From the NCBI GenBank assembly GCA_963825075.1, contig CAWGRX010000015.1:310001-374000 (forward strand): 64,000 bases of DNA. The letters are read 5' to 3'. Positions 1 through 8,304 of this stretch are shown piece after piece. Source of the DNA: CAWAVN01 sp963825075. GTDB taxonomy: Bacteria > Planctomycetota > Planctomycetia > Planctomycetales > Planctomycetaceae. The position numbers and the translations under genes were made by a program. The notes beneath the pieces are model-generated. The model was given only the letters and a program-made list of their open reading frames with translations. It was not told the origin of the DNA and did not search any database. The stretch's first letter is position 1, and each line of letters starts with the position of its first letter.

Positions 1-179
1 TGATTCAGTTCGGGGATCTTTTTGAGATCGACCAACAGGTTCGGCTTCAATCGGCCCGTGCGGACGTGGTCGATCAAATCGGTTCCGCCGGCGAGCGGGC
101 GGGCCTGGCCGTTTTGCTCGGCAAACAACTTGAGGGCTTCATCGAGCGTGGCGGGCGCTTGGAAATCAAAATCGTGCAT
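1..179 (-). CDS. FAD-binding subunit of a molybdenum hydroxylase (CoxM/XdhB type), N-terminal fragment
   Basis: Only the first 59 residues lie in the window; the gene runs off the left edge. The translation begins MHDFDFQAPATLDEALKLF and contains the GGTDLIDHVRTG stretch, the FAD-contacting glycine-rich loop of the 'FAD-binding domain in molybdopterin dehydrogenase' family (medium subunit of CO or xanthine dehydrogenase). Family members pass electrons from the Mo subunit to FAD and on to acceptors. It lies about 120 bp downstream of the HTTM gene on the same strand. No clear Shine-Dalgarno sequence precedes the ATG. The identity is secure at domain level, but the substrate cannot be told from this fragment. 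The Mo-binding and 2Fe-2S subunits would be expected outside the window. Confidence 0.85.
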   Translation of the reverse strand, partial: MHDFDFQAPATLDEALKLFAEQNGQARPLAGGTDLIDHVRTGRLKPNLLVDLKKIPELN

Positions 180-296
180 CAGTTTGGCGTTTGTTGTTCA
201 TCTTAGAGGTCCACAAAATCACAACTTGCCTATTAGTTTTACCCGCCAAACCCGGCCGGGAAAAGTCACCCGGCGAAAGTCGAGAACGTTGATCGC

Positions 297-1940
297 TCAG
301 ATTTCGTCCCGCCCGGTATTGGTCATTGCAGCCTGGCCATTGGGATTTCTCTGCCACGAGGGTTTGAGCGGCGTGGTGAGCGGGACGATCCAATCGGCAT
401 GACCGAGAGAGCGGCGGACTTCCAACAGATTGACCGCGGGGTCGATCAGCAGTTGCGGCGGTCGGTTGTTGAGCGAAGCCGAGACCGCGGCGTAAACGCC
501 TGCCGGTTCGTAGCCGGCTTCCCGCAGTCGGCGACCGAGGAAATGGGCGTATTGCAAGAGCATGTCCGGCTTGGTTGTCATGCCGTGCCATTGCTTCGGA
601 GTGACGGCATCTTTCGCCGGGTCCGGGAGTTTTAGCCGATTGCCCCTCGCATCGATCGCCGCGAAATCGAGGAAATCCTCGCGGATGGCCCGGCCGGTTT
701 TTTGATCGTAATACGGGCGGCCGGTTTCGGGGTTTCGCACCGGCCGCGAGTTCAAAAACCAGATGAACTGCGTGCCGGCTTTGGTGGGGACGGTCAGGCG
801 AAATTCCGCAGCGGCTTTGGAGCGGAGTTTCATGTGCCACGAAAAGCGATGGCCTTCTTCGGTCCAACTCACGTTGCCGGGATATAGCCAATGCCGAAAC
901 GGAACCAGCGTCTGAAACGCCACCCATAACCCTAAGAGGCCCGCGACAACTTTTTGCCGGGAACTGAGAGAGAATGCTGCCTCGGACGGACGGGGCAGCG
1001 GTTTGCCGGCGGGCCGTTTCTTCTCTTCAGCGGGTTTGATCTGCACCCAATCGGGCGGCATGAACAGCAGCGTCCCCGCGACCATGAACCACGGAAACAC
1101 GCCGATCTGGAACATCTGATCGTTGGAAAAATGAAAGAACAGCGCCAGCAGGAACGCCGGGATCCGCGTGCGATGCCATAAAAGCGCCGGGACCACCAGC
1201 AGGTCGAACAGCATCCCGCCCCAGGAGAAAAAATAGACCAAGGCCTCCGGCGGCGTTTTGCCCAACCGCTCGGCGAGCCAGCTTCGCATCGGTTCGCCCT
1301 TGAGCCAATCGCCGTTGAGCTTGGCGATGCCGCCGTACGTGTAAGCGATCCCCACTTGAAACCGGAGGAGCCAAAGCGTCCACGCGGGAACCGTGACCTT
1401 GCGGATTTTCGGCCAGAGCCAGGCATCGACCGACCAGGCACAATTGGCCGGCAGAAAGATCATCAGAAAGCTCACGAGGCTGATGAGATAAAAATGGTTG
1501 AGATACGTCGCCTGGTCCAAGAGGAAGATATAAGTAAAGCCAAGAAAGAACAGCGCCGTCGCCAGGCGGTAAAAACATCCCGCGGCGATCAATAAAGCAA
1601 GAATCCCCAGCCCCCAGAAGTGGTAATACATGCCGTTCCCTGGCCAGGGGGCGACCCATTCAAAGCCGTAGTATTTGAAGAAGACCTGGGGTTGGAGATA
1701 AAGGCGTTCGATCCAATCCGCCTGGCCGAACCGCGAGGTGAGATACCGCGAAGCTTCCCAGGCCATCAATAGCCCGAACGACACGCGAAAGAACACCAAC
1801 AGGCCCGCATCGATCGGCTCAAACATCGCCCTCAGAAAATGGCGACCGAGCGTGCGGAGCCTTGAGGTCTTGGGCGTAGCGGTTCGGGCATCGGTCGAAG
1901 GAGCGGGCACGGAAACAGATTCCTCACGGCGGAAGAACAA
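297..1940 (-). CDS. HTTM-domain membrane protein (vitamin K-dependent gamma-carboxylase-like)
   Basis: This is a 547-residue polytopic membrane protein. After about 40 polar residues, hydrophobic segments begin at GLLVFFRVSFGLLMAWEA and continue to about residue 300. The motif YTYGGIAKLNGDWLKGEPM is the bacterial counterpart of the region around the catalytic lysine of gamma-glutamyl carboxylase (AKLNxDW), typical of HTTM (horizontally transferred transmembrane) proteins. The C-terminal third (from about residue 330) is soluble, as in that family. Bacterial HTTM proteins are common in planctomycetes. Their substrate is unknown and carboxylation is not proven. It follows the DUF1559 gene after a repeat-bearing gap of about 150 bp. 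Function beyond the family is uncertain. Confidence 0.85.
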   Translation of the reverse strand: MFFRREESVSVPAPSTDARTATPKTSRLRTLGRHFLRAMFEPIDAGLLVFFRVSFGLLMAWEASRYLTSRFGQADWIERLYLQPQVFFKYYGFEWVAPWPGNGMYYHFWGLGILALLIAAGCFYRLATALFFLGFTYIFLLDQATYLNHFYLISLVSFLMIFLPANCAWSVDAWLWPKIRKVTVPAWTLWLLRFQVGIAYTYGGIAKLNGDWLKGEPMRSWLAERLGKTPPEALVYFFSWGGMLFDLLVVPALLWHRTRIPAFLLALFFHFSNDQMFQIGVFPWFMVAGTLLFMPPDWVQIKPAEEKKRPAGKPLPRPSEAAFSLSSRQKVVAGLLGLWVAFQTLVPFRHWLYPGNVSWTEEGHRFSWHMKLRSKAAAEFRLTVPTKAGTQFIWFLNSRPVRNPETGRPYYDQKTGRAIREDFLDFAAIDARGNRLKLPDPAKDAVTPKQWHGMTTKPDMLLQYAHFLGRRLREAGYEPAGVYAAVSASLNNRPPQLLIDPAVNLLEVRRSLGHADWIVPLTTPLKPSWQRNPNGQAAMTNTGRDEI

Positions 1941-1997
1941 TTGGCTAATCGAGCTTTCCGATTGTGTCTCACGCCGAAACGGGAATCAATGGCAAAC

Positions 1998-2079
1998 GTG
2001 AGCGGAACGGCGCTAGCCGCCGGTCTTGATGTTGGAAATCTCCTTTCATCAAAACCGAAGGCTAGCCCCGACCGCTCAC
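1998..2079. repeat. Palindromic intergenic repeat (GCTAGCC core family)
   Basis: GTGAGCGGAACGGCGCTAGC at the left faces a related inverted half ending in GACCGCTCAC about 30 bp further on. The arms pair as an imperfect hairpin. The same arm sequence occurs at 22581-22605 and as a near-perfect inverted pair at 24359-24423. It lies between two same-strand genes. Confidence 0.8.
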
Positions 2080-2095
2080 ATTTTCAACTACTTGC

Positions 2096-4678
2096 TCAAA
2101 AGCCGTTCACAACTTCGCCGCCGCGGATGGTGATGAGTCCTTCCATCGTCTTGGGGTCGATGTTTTGCGAAATGAACCGCACGGAGCCGTCGCCCATCAG
2201 CATGTTACAGCCTCCGGGAAACGGGCCGCCGATGCCGTCGGGTCCGTTGATGTAGGGCTTTTTGGTGAGCGAGCGGATGGTGGCGGTTCCGCCGGCGGAC
2301 CAGGCGCCATAATCTTTGGAGGCTTCACTGATCATCACCGTGTTGGACGGGCCGTCGAGCATGTCTTTGAGTCGGGTCTTGCGGTTGTAGCCGAAAACCC
2401 CGGCCCGCTCGCTCGTCACGGGCAGGAGCGGGGCATCCTTGCCGATGCCCGCCATGCCCACGTAATTCGTGGGGCCGAAGTTGATGTCTTTCGGTTTGTC
2501 TTTGGCCGTTGCCGCTGTTGCCATTGGTTTAGGCGTGTTGCCGGGGTTCATAAATACGGGAATGCGGGTTTCGACATATTGGCGGTTGGCCTTGTCTTTC
2601 CAACCCCCTTCTTTGTCGATTTTTTCGTACACCGCGGCCTGATCGAGAAAGGGCAAGAGTTCGATGAAAAAGCTCAGCCGTTCGTCCGGTTTGAGCTTTT
2701 CATTGGGGATCGTGCCCGCCGGGAAGGATTTATAGCTATCGTGATAGTTGTGCATCGCCAGTCCCAATTGCTTGAGGTTGTTCCGCGATTGGCTGCGGCG
2801 GGCGGCTGTGCGGGATTGCTGAATGGCCGGCAAAAGCAGCGCCGGGACGACCGCCGTGACCAGCGTTCCGTTGCCGCCGCCCGGTCCGCCTAAAATCGGC
2901 AGCGAAGGCAGCGAGGAATACGATGTCCAGCGAAAGCCGCCGTCGTCCATCGTCATCGTCCGCACGTTGGGGAACAACGGCCCCACGATCAATTCGGCGG
3001 GCGGCAGGTCCGAGAGCATCCACGGCAGATTGGCATTTTGAGGCAGCGTGCGCTGACCTTTGAGCGACGCGACCAAGGTGGCCATCGCAAACGGGGCCGC
3101 TTTCAAGAGGCCGTGATAGATCACCCGCGGATTCGAGACGCCGACGGACGTGAACTCTTCGGGAATCACCGGAGCACCGGCTTCTATGAGTTGGTCTTTC
3201 GACCACTTGGGCAGCTTACCGTCGAGCCTGAGGAAGAAGGCTTCCACGGGCTGAGGCATCAGGGCGAGAACCATCCACTTCTCATCGATGCCGATGCCCA
3301 GCCCCGCGACCGCCTGTCCGAATTCCAGATGCCAAATCTCCCGGCCCTGCTTTTTGGCCCGGTGGATTTTGGCGATTTCCTGATCGGGAGCGAGGCTGTT
3401 GAGCTTATCGACAATTTTCTCAAACGACGCTCTGAGTTTTTTCGCATCTTTGACCTCGACGATCACCGTGCCGCCGCTGCCGAAGAAACCCTGGTCGGGA
3501 TCATCGCAGACGACGACGATGTTGCCCAAAGCATCCAGGAAATCGGCTTTGGGATCGAAGCCCAGGAAGTTGGGGATAGTGTCGATGACCCGCTCGACTT
3601 CCTTCGCGGCTTCTTCGGGACCGTAAGCCATGCTTTCCCGAATCGTCTCGCGAATGGTTTCGTAACCGGCGGCCGGGTTCATCGAGGCGGCAAGAAAACT
3701 ATTGGTGTTTTTCGGCAAAGGCGGCAGGTCGTCGAAGGTAATCTCGTCCCCTTCCAACACCTTTAATAAGCCTTTTCGCTCGCCGGTGGTTGTGAGCCGG
3801 GTCTCCGACCAGAGGGCTTTGCCTTCGTAGCCGGCTTTCATCACCAGTTCTTCGATGGCATCCAAGCCCAGGACTTCCAAGGCATCCTTGACCAACAGTG
3901 GCCGGCCTTCGGGAACGGGGATCGGAAACCCGCCTAGTTTTTCACGCAGTGCCTGGGCATCGACCCAAACCGTGGAAGTCAGCGTGCGGTCTTTCTTCGC
4001 GTTATCTTTATCTTTGGACCACAAGCGATGCGCGGTGATGTTGGGCTTTTTGCCGGTGGCGACGGCCACGGTGTTTTGGACGGGATCGACGCCGACGGCG
4101 ATCACCAGATGCCCGCCCTCGGCCCACCACGCCAGATCGATCGCGGGCGTCTTCGACAGATGCGCGAGGTGCACGTTGCGGTTTTCGATCTCGCGGGTCT
4201 CGGATTCGATGCCCTGCTCCGCAAGCAGCCGGGAACCTTCGGACACCAGATCTTCATACTTGGCCGCATGATGCAGCACCAACGTCGCCCGCGGCAACGG
4301 CGGTCCCGGCGGAATGGCAACCGCCAGCGAGCCGCCGTACTCGCTCAAATGCTTCGCCAAGGCTTCCACCTGCGGATTGAACGTCCCCGGCGCTTGCTGC
4401 TTTAGAAACTCGACGAGCTTTTTCGCTAGCTCATCCACACGCGCCGCGGCGAGCGCTTCGTGAGCGGCGGTATGCTCCCAGGCGGCCGCGTGCTGTTTCG
4501 TCCCATCGTGCCGGGCGTAGAACACCGTATCGGCAGGCAGCAGCGTCTCCACCGCCACATCCGGTTTGGTTTTTTCCGCCGCGTCCTCCGTGCGGTCGGC
4601 CCAGATTTCCCAAGCCGCCCCCAAACTCACGGCCAGCACAATCAGTCCCCATCCCCACTTCGCCCAACGCGCGGACAT
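2096..4678 (-). CDS. DUF1559 (prepilin-like) protein with an N-terminal DUF3352-like region
   Basis: An 860-residue exported protein that starts MSARWAKWGWGLIVLAVSLG, an N-terminal hydrophobic anchor or signal. Residues from about 40 (LLPADTVFYARHDGT) to about 540 look like the DUF3352-type lipoprotein-like domain. From about residue 600 comes the DUF1559 module: a hydrophobic run (LVTAVVPALLLPAIQQSRTA) followed by ARRSQSRNNLKQLGLAMHNY and SFPAGT, and a C-terminal MLMGDGSVRFISQ motif. In stand-alone DUF1559 proteins this module sits at the N-terminus after a pilin-like leader, so here it is fused behind a second domain. DUF1559 proteins are hugely expanded in planctomycetes and are thought to be surface-exposed, possibly pseudopilin-like. 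No enzymatic role can be assigned. Confidence 0.85.
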   Translation of the reverse strand: MSARWAKWGWGLIVLAVSLGAAWEIWADRTEDAAEKTKPDVAVETLLPADTVFYARHDGTKQHAAAWEHTAAHEALAAARVDELAKKLVEFLKQQAPGTFNPQVEALAKHLSEYGGSLAVAIPPGPPLPRATLVLHHAAKYEDLVSEGSRLLAEQGIESETREIENRNVHLAHLSKTPAIDLAWWAEGGHLVIAVGVDPVQNTVAVATGKKPNITAHRLWSKDKDNAKKDRTLTSTVWVDAQALREKLGGFPIPVPEGRPLLVKDALEVLGLDAIEELVMKAGYEGKALWSETRLTTTGERKGLLKVLEGDEITFDDLPPLPKNTNSFLAASMNPAAGYETIRETIRESMAYGPEEAAKEVERVIDTIPNFLGFDPKADFLDALGNIVVVCDDPDQGFFGSGGTVIVEVKDAKKLRASFEKIVDKLNSLAPDQEIAKIHRAKKQGREIWHLEFGQAVAGLGIGIDEKWMVLALMPQPVEAFFLRLDGKLPKWSKDQLIEAGAPVIPEEFTSVGVSNPRVIYHGLLKAAPFAMATLVASLKGQRTLPQNANLPWMLSDLPPAELIVGPLFPNVRTMTMDDGGFRWTSYSSLPSLPILGGPGGGNGTLVTAVVPALLLPAIQQSRTAARRSQSRNNLKQLGLAMHNYHDSYKSFPAGTIPNEKLKPDERLSFFIELLPFLDQAAVYEKIDKEGGWKDKANRQYVETRIPVFMNPGNTPKPMATAATAKDKPKDINFGPTNYVGMAGIGKDAPLLPVTSERAGVFGYNRKTRLKDMLDGPSNTVMISEASKDYGAWSAGGTATIRSLTKKPYINGPDGIGGPFPGGCNMLMGDGSVRFISQNIDPKTMEGLITIRGGEVVNGF

Positions 4679-4707
4679 GATGTTTTCTCCTTTATGTTTA
4701 AATGCTC

Positions 4708-4851
4708 GGATCGCTCGATGTGATTAGCCGCAGGGGGGCACCGCCCGCAGGGTGGTCCGCCCCGGTTTCTGTCGTTTTCCTGCTCTTCTCGAACCGGACG
4801 CTAGCGCGTGCCGGCTAATGACGACTAGCCGCAGGGCGCTAGCCCCGGTTC
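4708..4851. repeat. Compound intergenic repeat with two TAGCCGCAGGG cores
   Basis: GGATCGCTCGA at 4708-4718 resembles the end of the MITE-like elements elsewhere in the window. It is followed by a long core (4725-4768, TAGCCGCAGGGGGGCACC then GGTGGTCCGCCCCGG), an inverted half (4792-4819, CCGGACGCTAGCGCGTGCC) and a short core (4826-4851, TAGCCGCAGGGCGCTAGCC). The same units recur at 8215, 30443, 46429, 56831, 56915 and 60763-61001. A separate hairpin (GGGGGCTTACGCCCCCC) follows at 4868-4884. Confidence 0.85.
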
Positions 4852-4892
4852 GTGGATTCTGCATGAAGGGGGCTTACGCCCCCCGCTCGCCT

Positions 4893-6674
4893 TTACTTTG
4901 AAAACCTCAACGCTTCCCTGGGGTCGATGAGGTTGTCTTGGTCTTGATCCAGCCGGCGGAAGAGTTCGGGTTTGCCCAGGAACTCTCGGACGGACACGTC
5001 GCCGTCGCCGTTTTTGTCCATGGCCTGGAACCACTTGGGACCTGCGACAAGCTGCTGCATCGTCGGGTTTTGGGAATTGTTATTTTGCGGCGACAACAGG
5101 CCCGGCAGATCGGGAAGACCAGGGCCGAAGGACACGCGGTACACGTGCGGGACTTCGCCGGTGTCCAGGGTGCCGCTGTTGTTTCTGTCCCACACCGCCA
5201 GGCGGTCGGCGGCGGTCAGCCATTCCCGCGGGCTGATTCGCAGATTGCGGTCGGCATCGAGCACCGTAAACAAATCCTGCCCCGCATCCTGCACTGTCAT
5301 CCGCGTATGCGACCGGGCAAACTGAATCGCATCGGTCACCGGCGGCCGCCATTCTTCGGGATACAGCTTCCCATCGCCATCCGTGTCGTACTTCTTAAAA
5401 TGGTTGCGAAAGAACACGTCCCGGTTGGATTCGTTCTGTTGGAGATAGCCGTTGTTATCGCGGTCGGCCCGCTTGAAACGCTCTTCCAACAATTCCATCA
5501 ATGCCTCCGGCCGAACTCCGCCGGCATCCATTTCGATTTGGATGTCGCCCGCCATGATGCTCAGCGTACCCGCCGCGGTTTTCTTCACCGTGAAGTTCGA
5601 TTTTTCGTCCGTCACCCGCCCCGAAAACTGCGGCTCGCCCTTGGCATCAGTTGGCAATTGCAGTTCCACGGCAACCATCGGCCGAGGCGATTTGAGGTAA
5701 GCTCGGAGTTCATAATCGTCAAGAAAGCCGTTGCCGTCCCGGTCGAATTGGTCCCTTAACTCTTTCGGCATTTTGAGGACCTCGCAGCTCACGCCTTCCC
5801 GTTTGACGGCCTTCTCTGCTTTGGGCTGGTTCATTCGGCCGTAGGTTTGGTTCAGCTTCCGCACGATGCGGGTTTGGGATCGGCCCAAGGGCACCGCGAA
5901 GAACGGCGTTTCCATCGTCTGGTTGGACCGGCTGGCCCGGAAGAACGGATTCTCCACGCCCTGGAGTTCGTTGAGGCTGATGGTTTCATCCGCGTCGAGA
6001 TCGTATTTCCTCAAGGTGAGGGCCGCGGTGCGGAGTTCCTCGGCGGAGAGTTGACGGTTGCCGTCTTGATCGAGCCACGAAAAGAGCCGCTCGCCGGAGT
6101 TGTTGGTGTTGGTCGGCTGAGGGCTGAGGAGGGCGTCGGTTTTATCGGACGCTTCGGTCTGGAACGCCCCTTGCCCTTGGCGGGATAGAAACGCCGCGAT
6201 CTCATCGGGCGTGAGTTTTCCATCGCGAGGCTCGGCGTCGGCTTCCCAGAGGTTCGGCGTCTGCAGCAGCGGCGCGGGGATCGGTTTTCGCGGTTTCTTG
6301 TCCGTTGCCTTTTGAGCCACGGCCGGCTGATTGGGGTCGGCGGGCGGTTCTTCCTTAATGGGTTGGTCCGTCTCTTCCCGCGTGAGCACCCCGTTCTTGT
6401 CTTTGTCCAATTGCTGGATGATCTCGTTTAATCCGCTACGCCACGCGGCTGCGAAGGGCCTGTCACCAATCGTGATTTGAAGTTCGATTAACAGCGGTTC
6501 TTTGGCCCGGCTGAAGATGATGGTCTGCCTTGTGGTGTTTTCGTCATCCGCATGGGCGCGTTGGGGAACGATGGCAGAAAGGATTAAAACGAAAAAAATA
6601 ACGGGATTGGCAGCGCTACGATCGCGGAGTGATCGGCGATTTTGGGGACAGCCTAAAACCTCTGAATGTTTCAT
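4893..6674 (-). CDS. Exported multi-EF-hand protein
   Basis: The translation (593 residues from this start) has about ten DxDxDG-like EF-hand loops, for example DKDKNGVLTREE, DQDGNRQLSAEE, DRDGNGFLDDYE, DRDNNGYLQQNE, DTDGDGKLYPEE, DKNGDGDVSVRE and DQDQDNLIDPRE, spread from about residue 95 to the C-terminus. This points to calcium binding. The ATG at 6674 is chosen because its last bases overlap the stop of the DUF1501 gene (ATGA) and because it gives a signal peptide (VIFFVLILSAIVPQRAHA). Longer in-frame extensions are low-complexity antisense-like sequence. The segment before the hydrophobic core is encoded by a palindromic repeat (6616-6646). It belongs to the planctomycete DUF1549-DUF1501 module. 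Its specific partner is unknown. Confidence 0.85.
   Translation of the reverse strand: MKHSEVLGCPQNRRSLRDRSAANPVIFFVLILSAIVPQRAHADDENTTRQTIIFSRAKEPLLIELQITIGDRPFAAAWRSGLNEIIQQLDKDKNGVLTREETDQPIKEEPPADPNQPAVAQKATDKKPRKPIPAPLLQTPNLWEADAEPRDGKLTPDEIAAFLSRQGQGAFQTEASDKTDALLSPQPTNTNNSGERLFSWLDQDGNRQLSAEELRTAALTLRKYDLDADETISLNELQGVENPFFRASRSNQTMETPFFAVPLGRSQTRIVRKLNQTYGRMNQPKAEKAVKREGVSCEVLKMPKELRDQFDRDGNGFLDDYELRAYLKSPRPMVAVELQLPTDAKGEPQFSGRVTDEKSNFTVKKTAAGTLSIMAGDIQIEMDAGGVRPEALMELLEERFKRADRDNNGYLQQNESNRDVFFRNHFKKYDTDGDGKLYPEEWRPPVTDAIQFARSHTRMTVQDAGQDLFTVLDADRNLRISPREWLTAADRLAVWDRNNSGTLDTGEVPHVYRVSFGPGLPDLPGLLSPQNNNSQNPTMQQLVAGPKWFQAMDKNGDGDVSVREFLGKPELFRRLDQDQDNLIDPREALRFSK
6616..6646. repeat. 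Short palindromic repeat CGATCGCGGAGTGATCG inside a signal-peptide region
   Basis: CTACGATCGCGGAGTGATCG here matches CTACGATCGCGGAGCGATC at 37265-37283. The GATC arms are inverted around CGCGGAGT. This copy is translated on the minus strand as PQNRRSLRDRSAAN, ahead of the hydrophobic core of the EF-hand protein's signal peptide. Confidence 0.75.
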
Positions 6675-8020
6675 GCAAGGATCTCTTGGATGGGTTGGGC
6701 TTCGGGGTCGGCGATGCGGATGGGGCGGCCGATGTTGGACATGTTCTGCTTCATGGGATCGATGCCCAACGATTTGCAAACGGTCGCCAACAGGTCGGGC
6801 ACCGTCACGGGGCGGTCTTCGACGGACATGCCGCTGGCGTTGGTCTTGCCCACGACCTGGCCGCCTTGGATGCCGCCGCCCGAAAGCACCGTCGTCCACG
6901 CGGCGGGGAAGTGGTCCCGGCCTTTGGAGCCGTTGATGTTCGGCGTGCGACCGAACTCGCCCATCCACACGATCAAAGTCGAATCGAGCAGCCCGCGGTC
7001 TTTAAGGTCTTTGATGAGCGTTCCCCAAGCCGGGTCCAACACGCCGGAGAGGGCTTTGACCTGGTCGAAGTTGTTGGTGTGCGTGTCCCAGCCGAACCCC
7101 GGCGGCCGTCCACGCTGTTGAGCGACACCTCGATAAACGGCACGCCTCGCTCGACCAGCCGGCGGGCGAGTAAACACGATTGCCCGAACAGGTTCTTCCC
7201 GTATTCCTCGCGGAGCTTGGCGGGTTCCTCATCCAGTTCGAAGGCTTTGACGGCTTCGGAGCGCATCATTCGCACGGCTTGCTGGTAGGCGGTTTGATGG
7301 CTGTTTGTGATCAAACCGGGCCGGGAGCCTCCGAAACCGGCTTCCATTTCGGCGAGCATCTGCAGCCTTGCATCGGCCCGGGCGGATTGGACGCTTTCGG
7401 GCCGCTGCATGTTTTCGACCTGAAGGCTCTTGTCGTAGTCGTTCGCTCCCTGCGAACCGAAGCGGTATTCGCCGATGACCAACGGCGCGAACTGCGGCCC
7501 CAAAAAGCCCGGTCCGTACGCCGCGGGGCTGAACACCCGGAACGGCGAGATGCTTACAAAGTTTGGGAGATTCCGACGAGCTTTCGCCCAGTTCGTGGCT
7601 GATGAGCGAACCGATCGACGGATAATGCACCGGCCCCTGCGGGCGGTAGCCGGTGCGGAGGTAAAACGTGGCCCGCTCGTGGTCGCCTTCCTTCGATGTC
7701 ATCGAGCGGATCGGTACGATGTGCTCCATCTGCTTGGCGAGCGTGGGCAGGTGCTCGCTGATCTCGATCCCCGGCACCTTGGTCTTGATTGGTTTAAACT
7801 CCCCGCCGTTGGCGTGATCGGGCTTCATGTCGAAGGTGTCGGTCTGCGTCGGTCCGCCGGTCATCCACAGCAAGATGCAAGACCGCTTGCGGTCTTTATT
7901 CTTCGCCACATCGGCCGCGAGCGTTTCCAACCACCCGGACATCGACCCCACCGTCACCCCCGCGGCCGACATTTTGAGCCATTCGCGCCGGCTTAATCGA
8001 TTGTCATAGAACCGGGACAT
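6671..8020 (-). CDS. DUF1501 family exported protein (frame broken twice)
   Basis: The protein begins MSRFYDNRLSRREWLKMSAAG, a Tat-like leader (RREWLK) typical of DUF1501. It continues with LLWMTGGPTQTDTFDMKPDH, the central EAGFGGSRPG and KLREEYGKNLFGQSCLLARRL region, and GWDTHTNNFDQVK and LIVWMGEFGRTPNINGSKGRDHFP near the C-terminus, all DUF1501 hallmarks. The reading frame is interrupted at about 7570 (one extra base; removing it restores ELPNFVSISPFRVFSPAAYG) and at about 7100 (one missing base before PPGFGWDTH). The two shifts cancel, giving about 449 residues, the usual family length. DUF1501 proteins pair with DUF1549/DUF1553 proteins in planctomycetes and are related to the alkaline phosphatase/sulfatase fold. 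The substrate is unknown. It overlaps the EF-hand gene by 4 bp. Confidence 0.85.
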
Positions 8021-8037
8021 GATGTTCTCCTTGAAAA

Positions 8038-8300
8038 AAGGCGAGTGGGGGTGTCAGCCCCCTGGTTACATTGAATGTTTCACATGCTCTACAAAGGTGT
8101 TGATCGATAAACTCGTGAATCTCACGTGTTCAAATTTTGCTAGTAAGGATCGTTCGAGAAATAACTGTCCGATTATCAGCCGGAACTGCGCCAGCATCCT
8201 GTTGTCCCATGAACCGGGGCTAGTACCGCCCTGCGGCTAATAAATGCGACAATTATTGATCGAGCCATCCTAACCGGGGGCTGACACCTCGCGCTCGCCT
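8038..8300. repeat. Inverted GGGGGTGTCAGCCCCC repeat split by a MITE-like element
   Basis: The left arm (8040-8070, GCGAGTGGGGGTGTCAGCCC) and right arm (8270-8298, TAACCGGGGGCTGACACC then CGCTCGCC) are inverted copies of each other. They enclose the MITE-like element at 8145-8271. The arrangement suggests nested repeats in the gap between the DUF1549 and DUF1501 genes. No gene is visible here. Confidence 0.65.
8145..8271. mobile_element. MITE-like element, copy 1 (about 126 bp, imperfect terminal inverted repeats)
   Basis: The left end reads AGGATCGTTCGAGAAATAAC then TGTCC. The right end, reverse complemented, reads AGGATGGCTCGATCAATAAT then TGTCG, about 20 of 26 positions identical. The interior holds a TAGTACCGCCCTGCGGCTAA core of the shared palindrome family. 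There is no ORF inside. Copies with the same ends are at 16423-16681 and, in opposite orientation, 30408-30547. Confidence 0.75.
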
Positions 8301-8304
8301 GCTG

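Noticed and set aside
6671..8020. DUF1501 as a genuine pseudogene
   Set aside because: Two opposite one-base shifts restore the full family sequence. Together with similar breaks in aroA and surE, error is the simpler reading.
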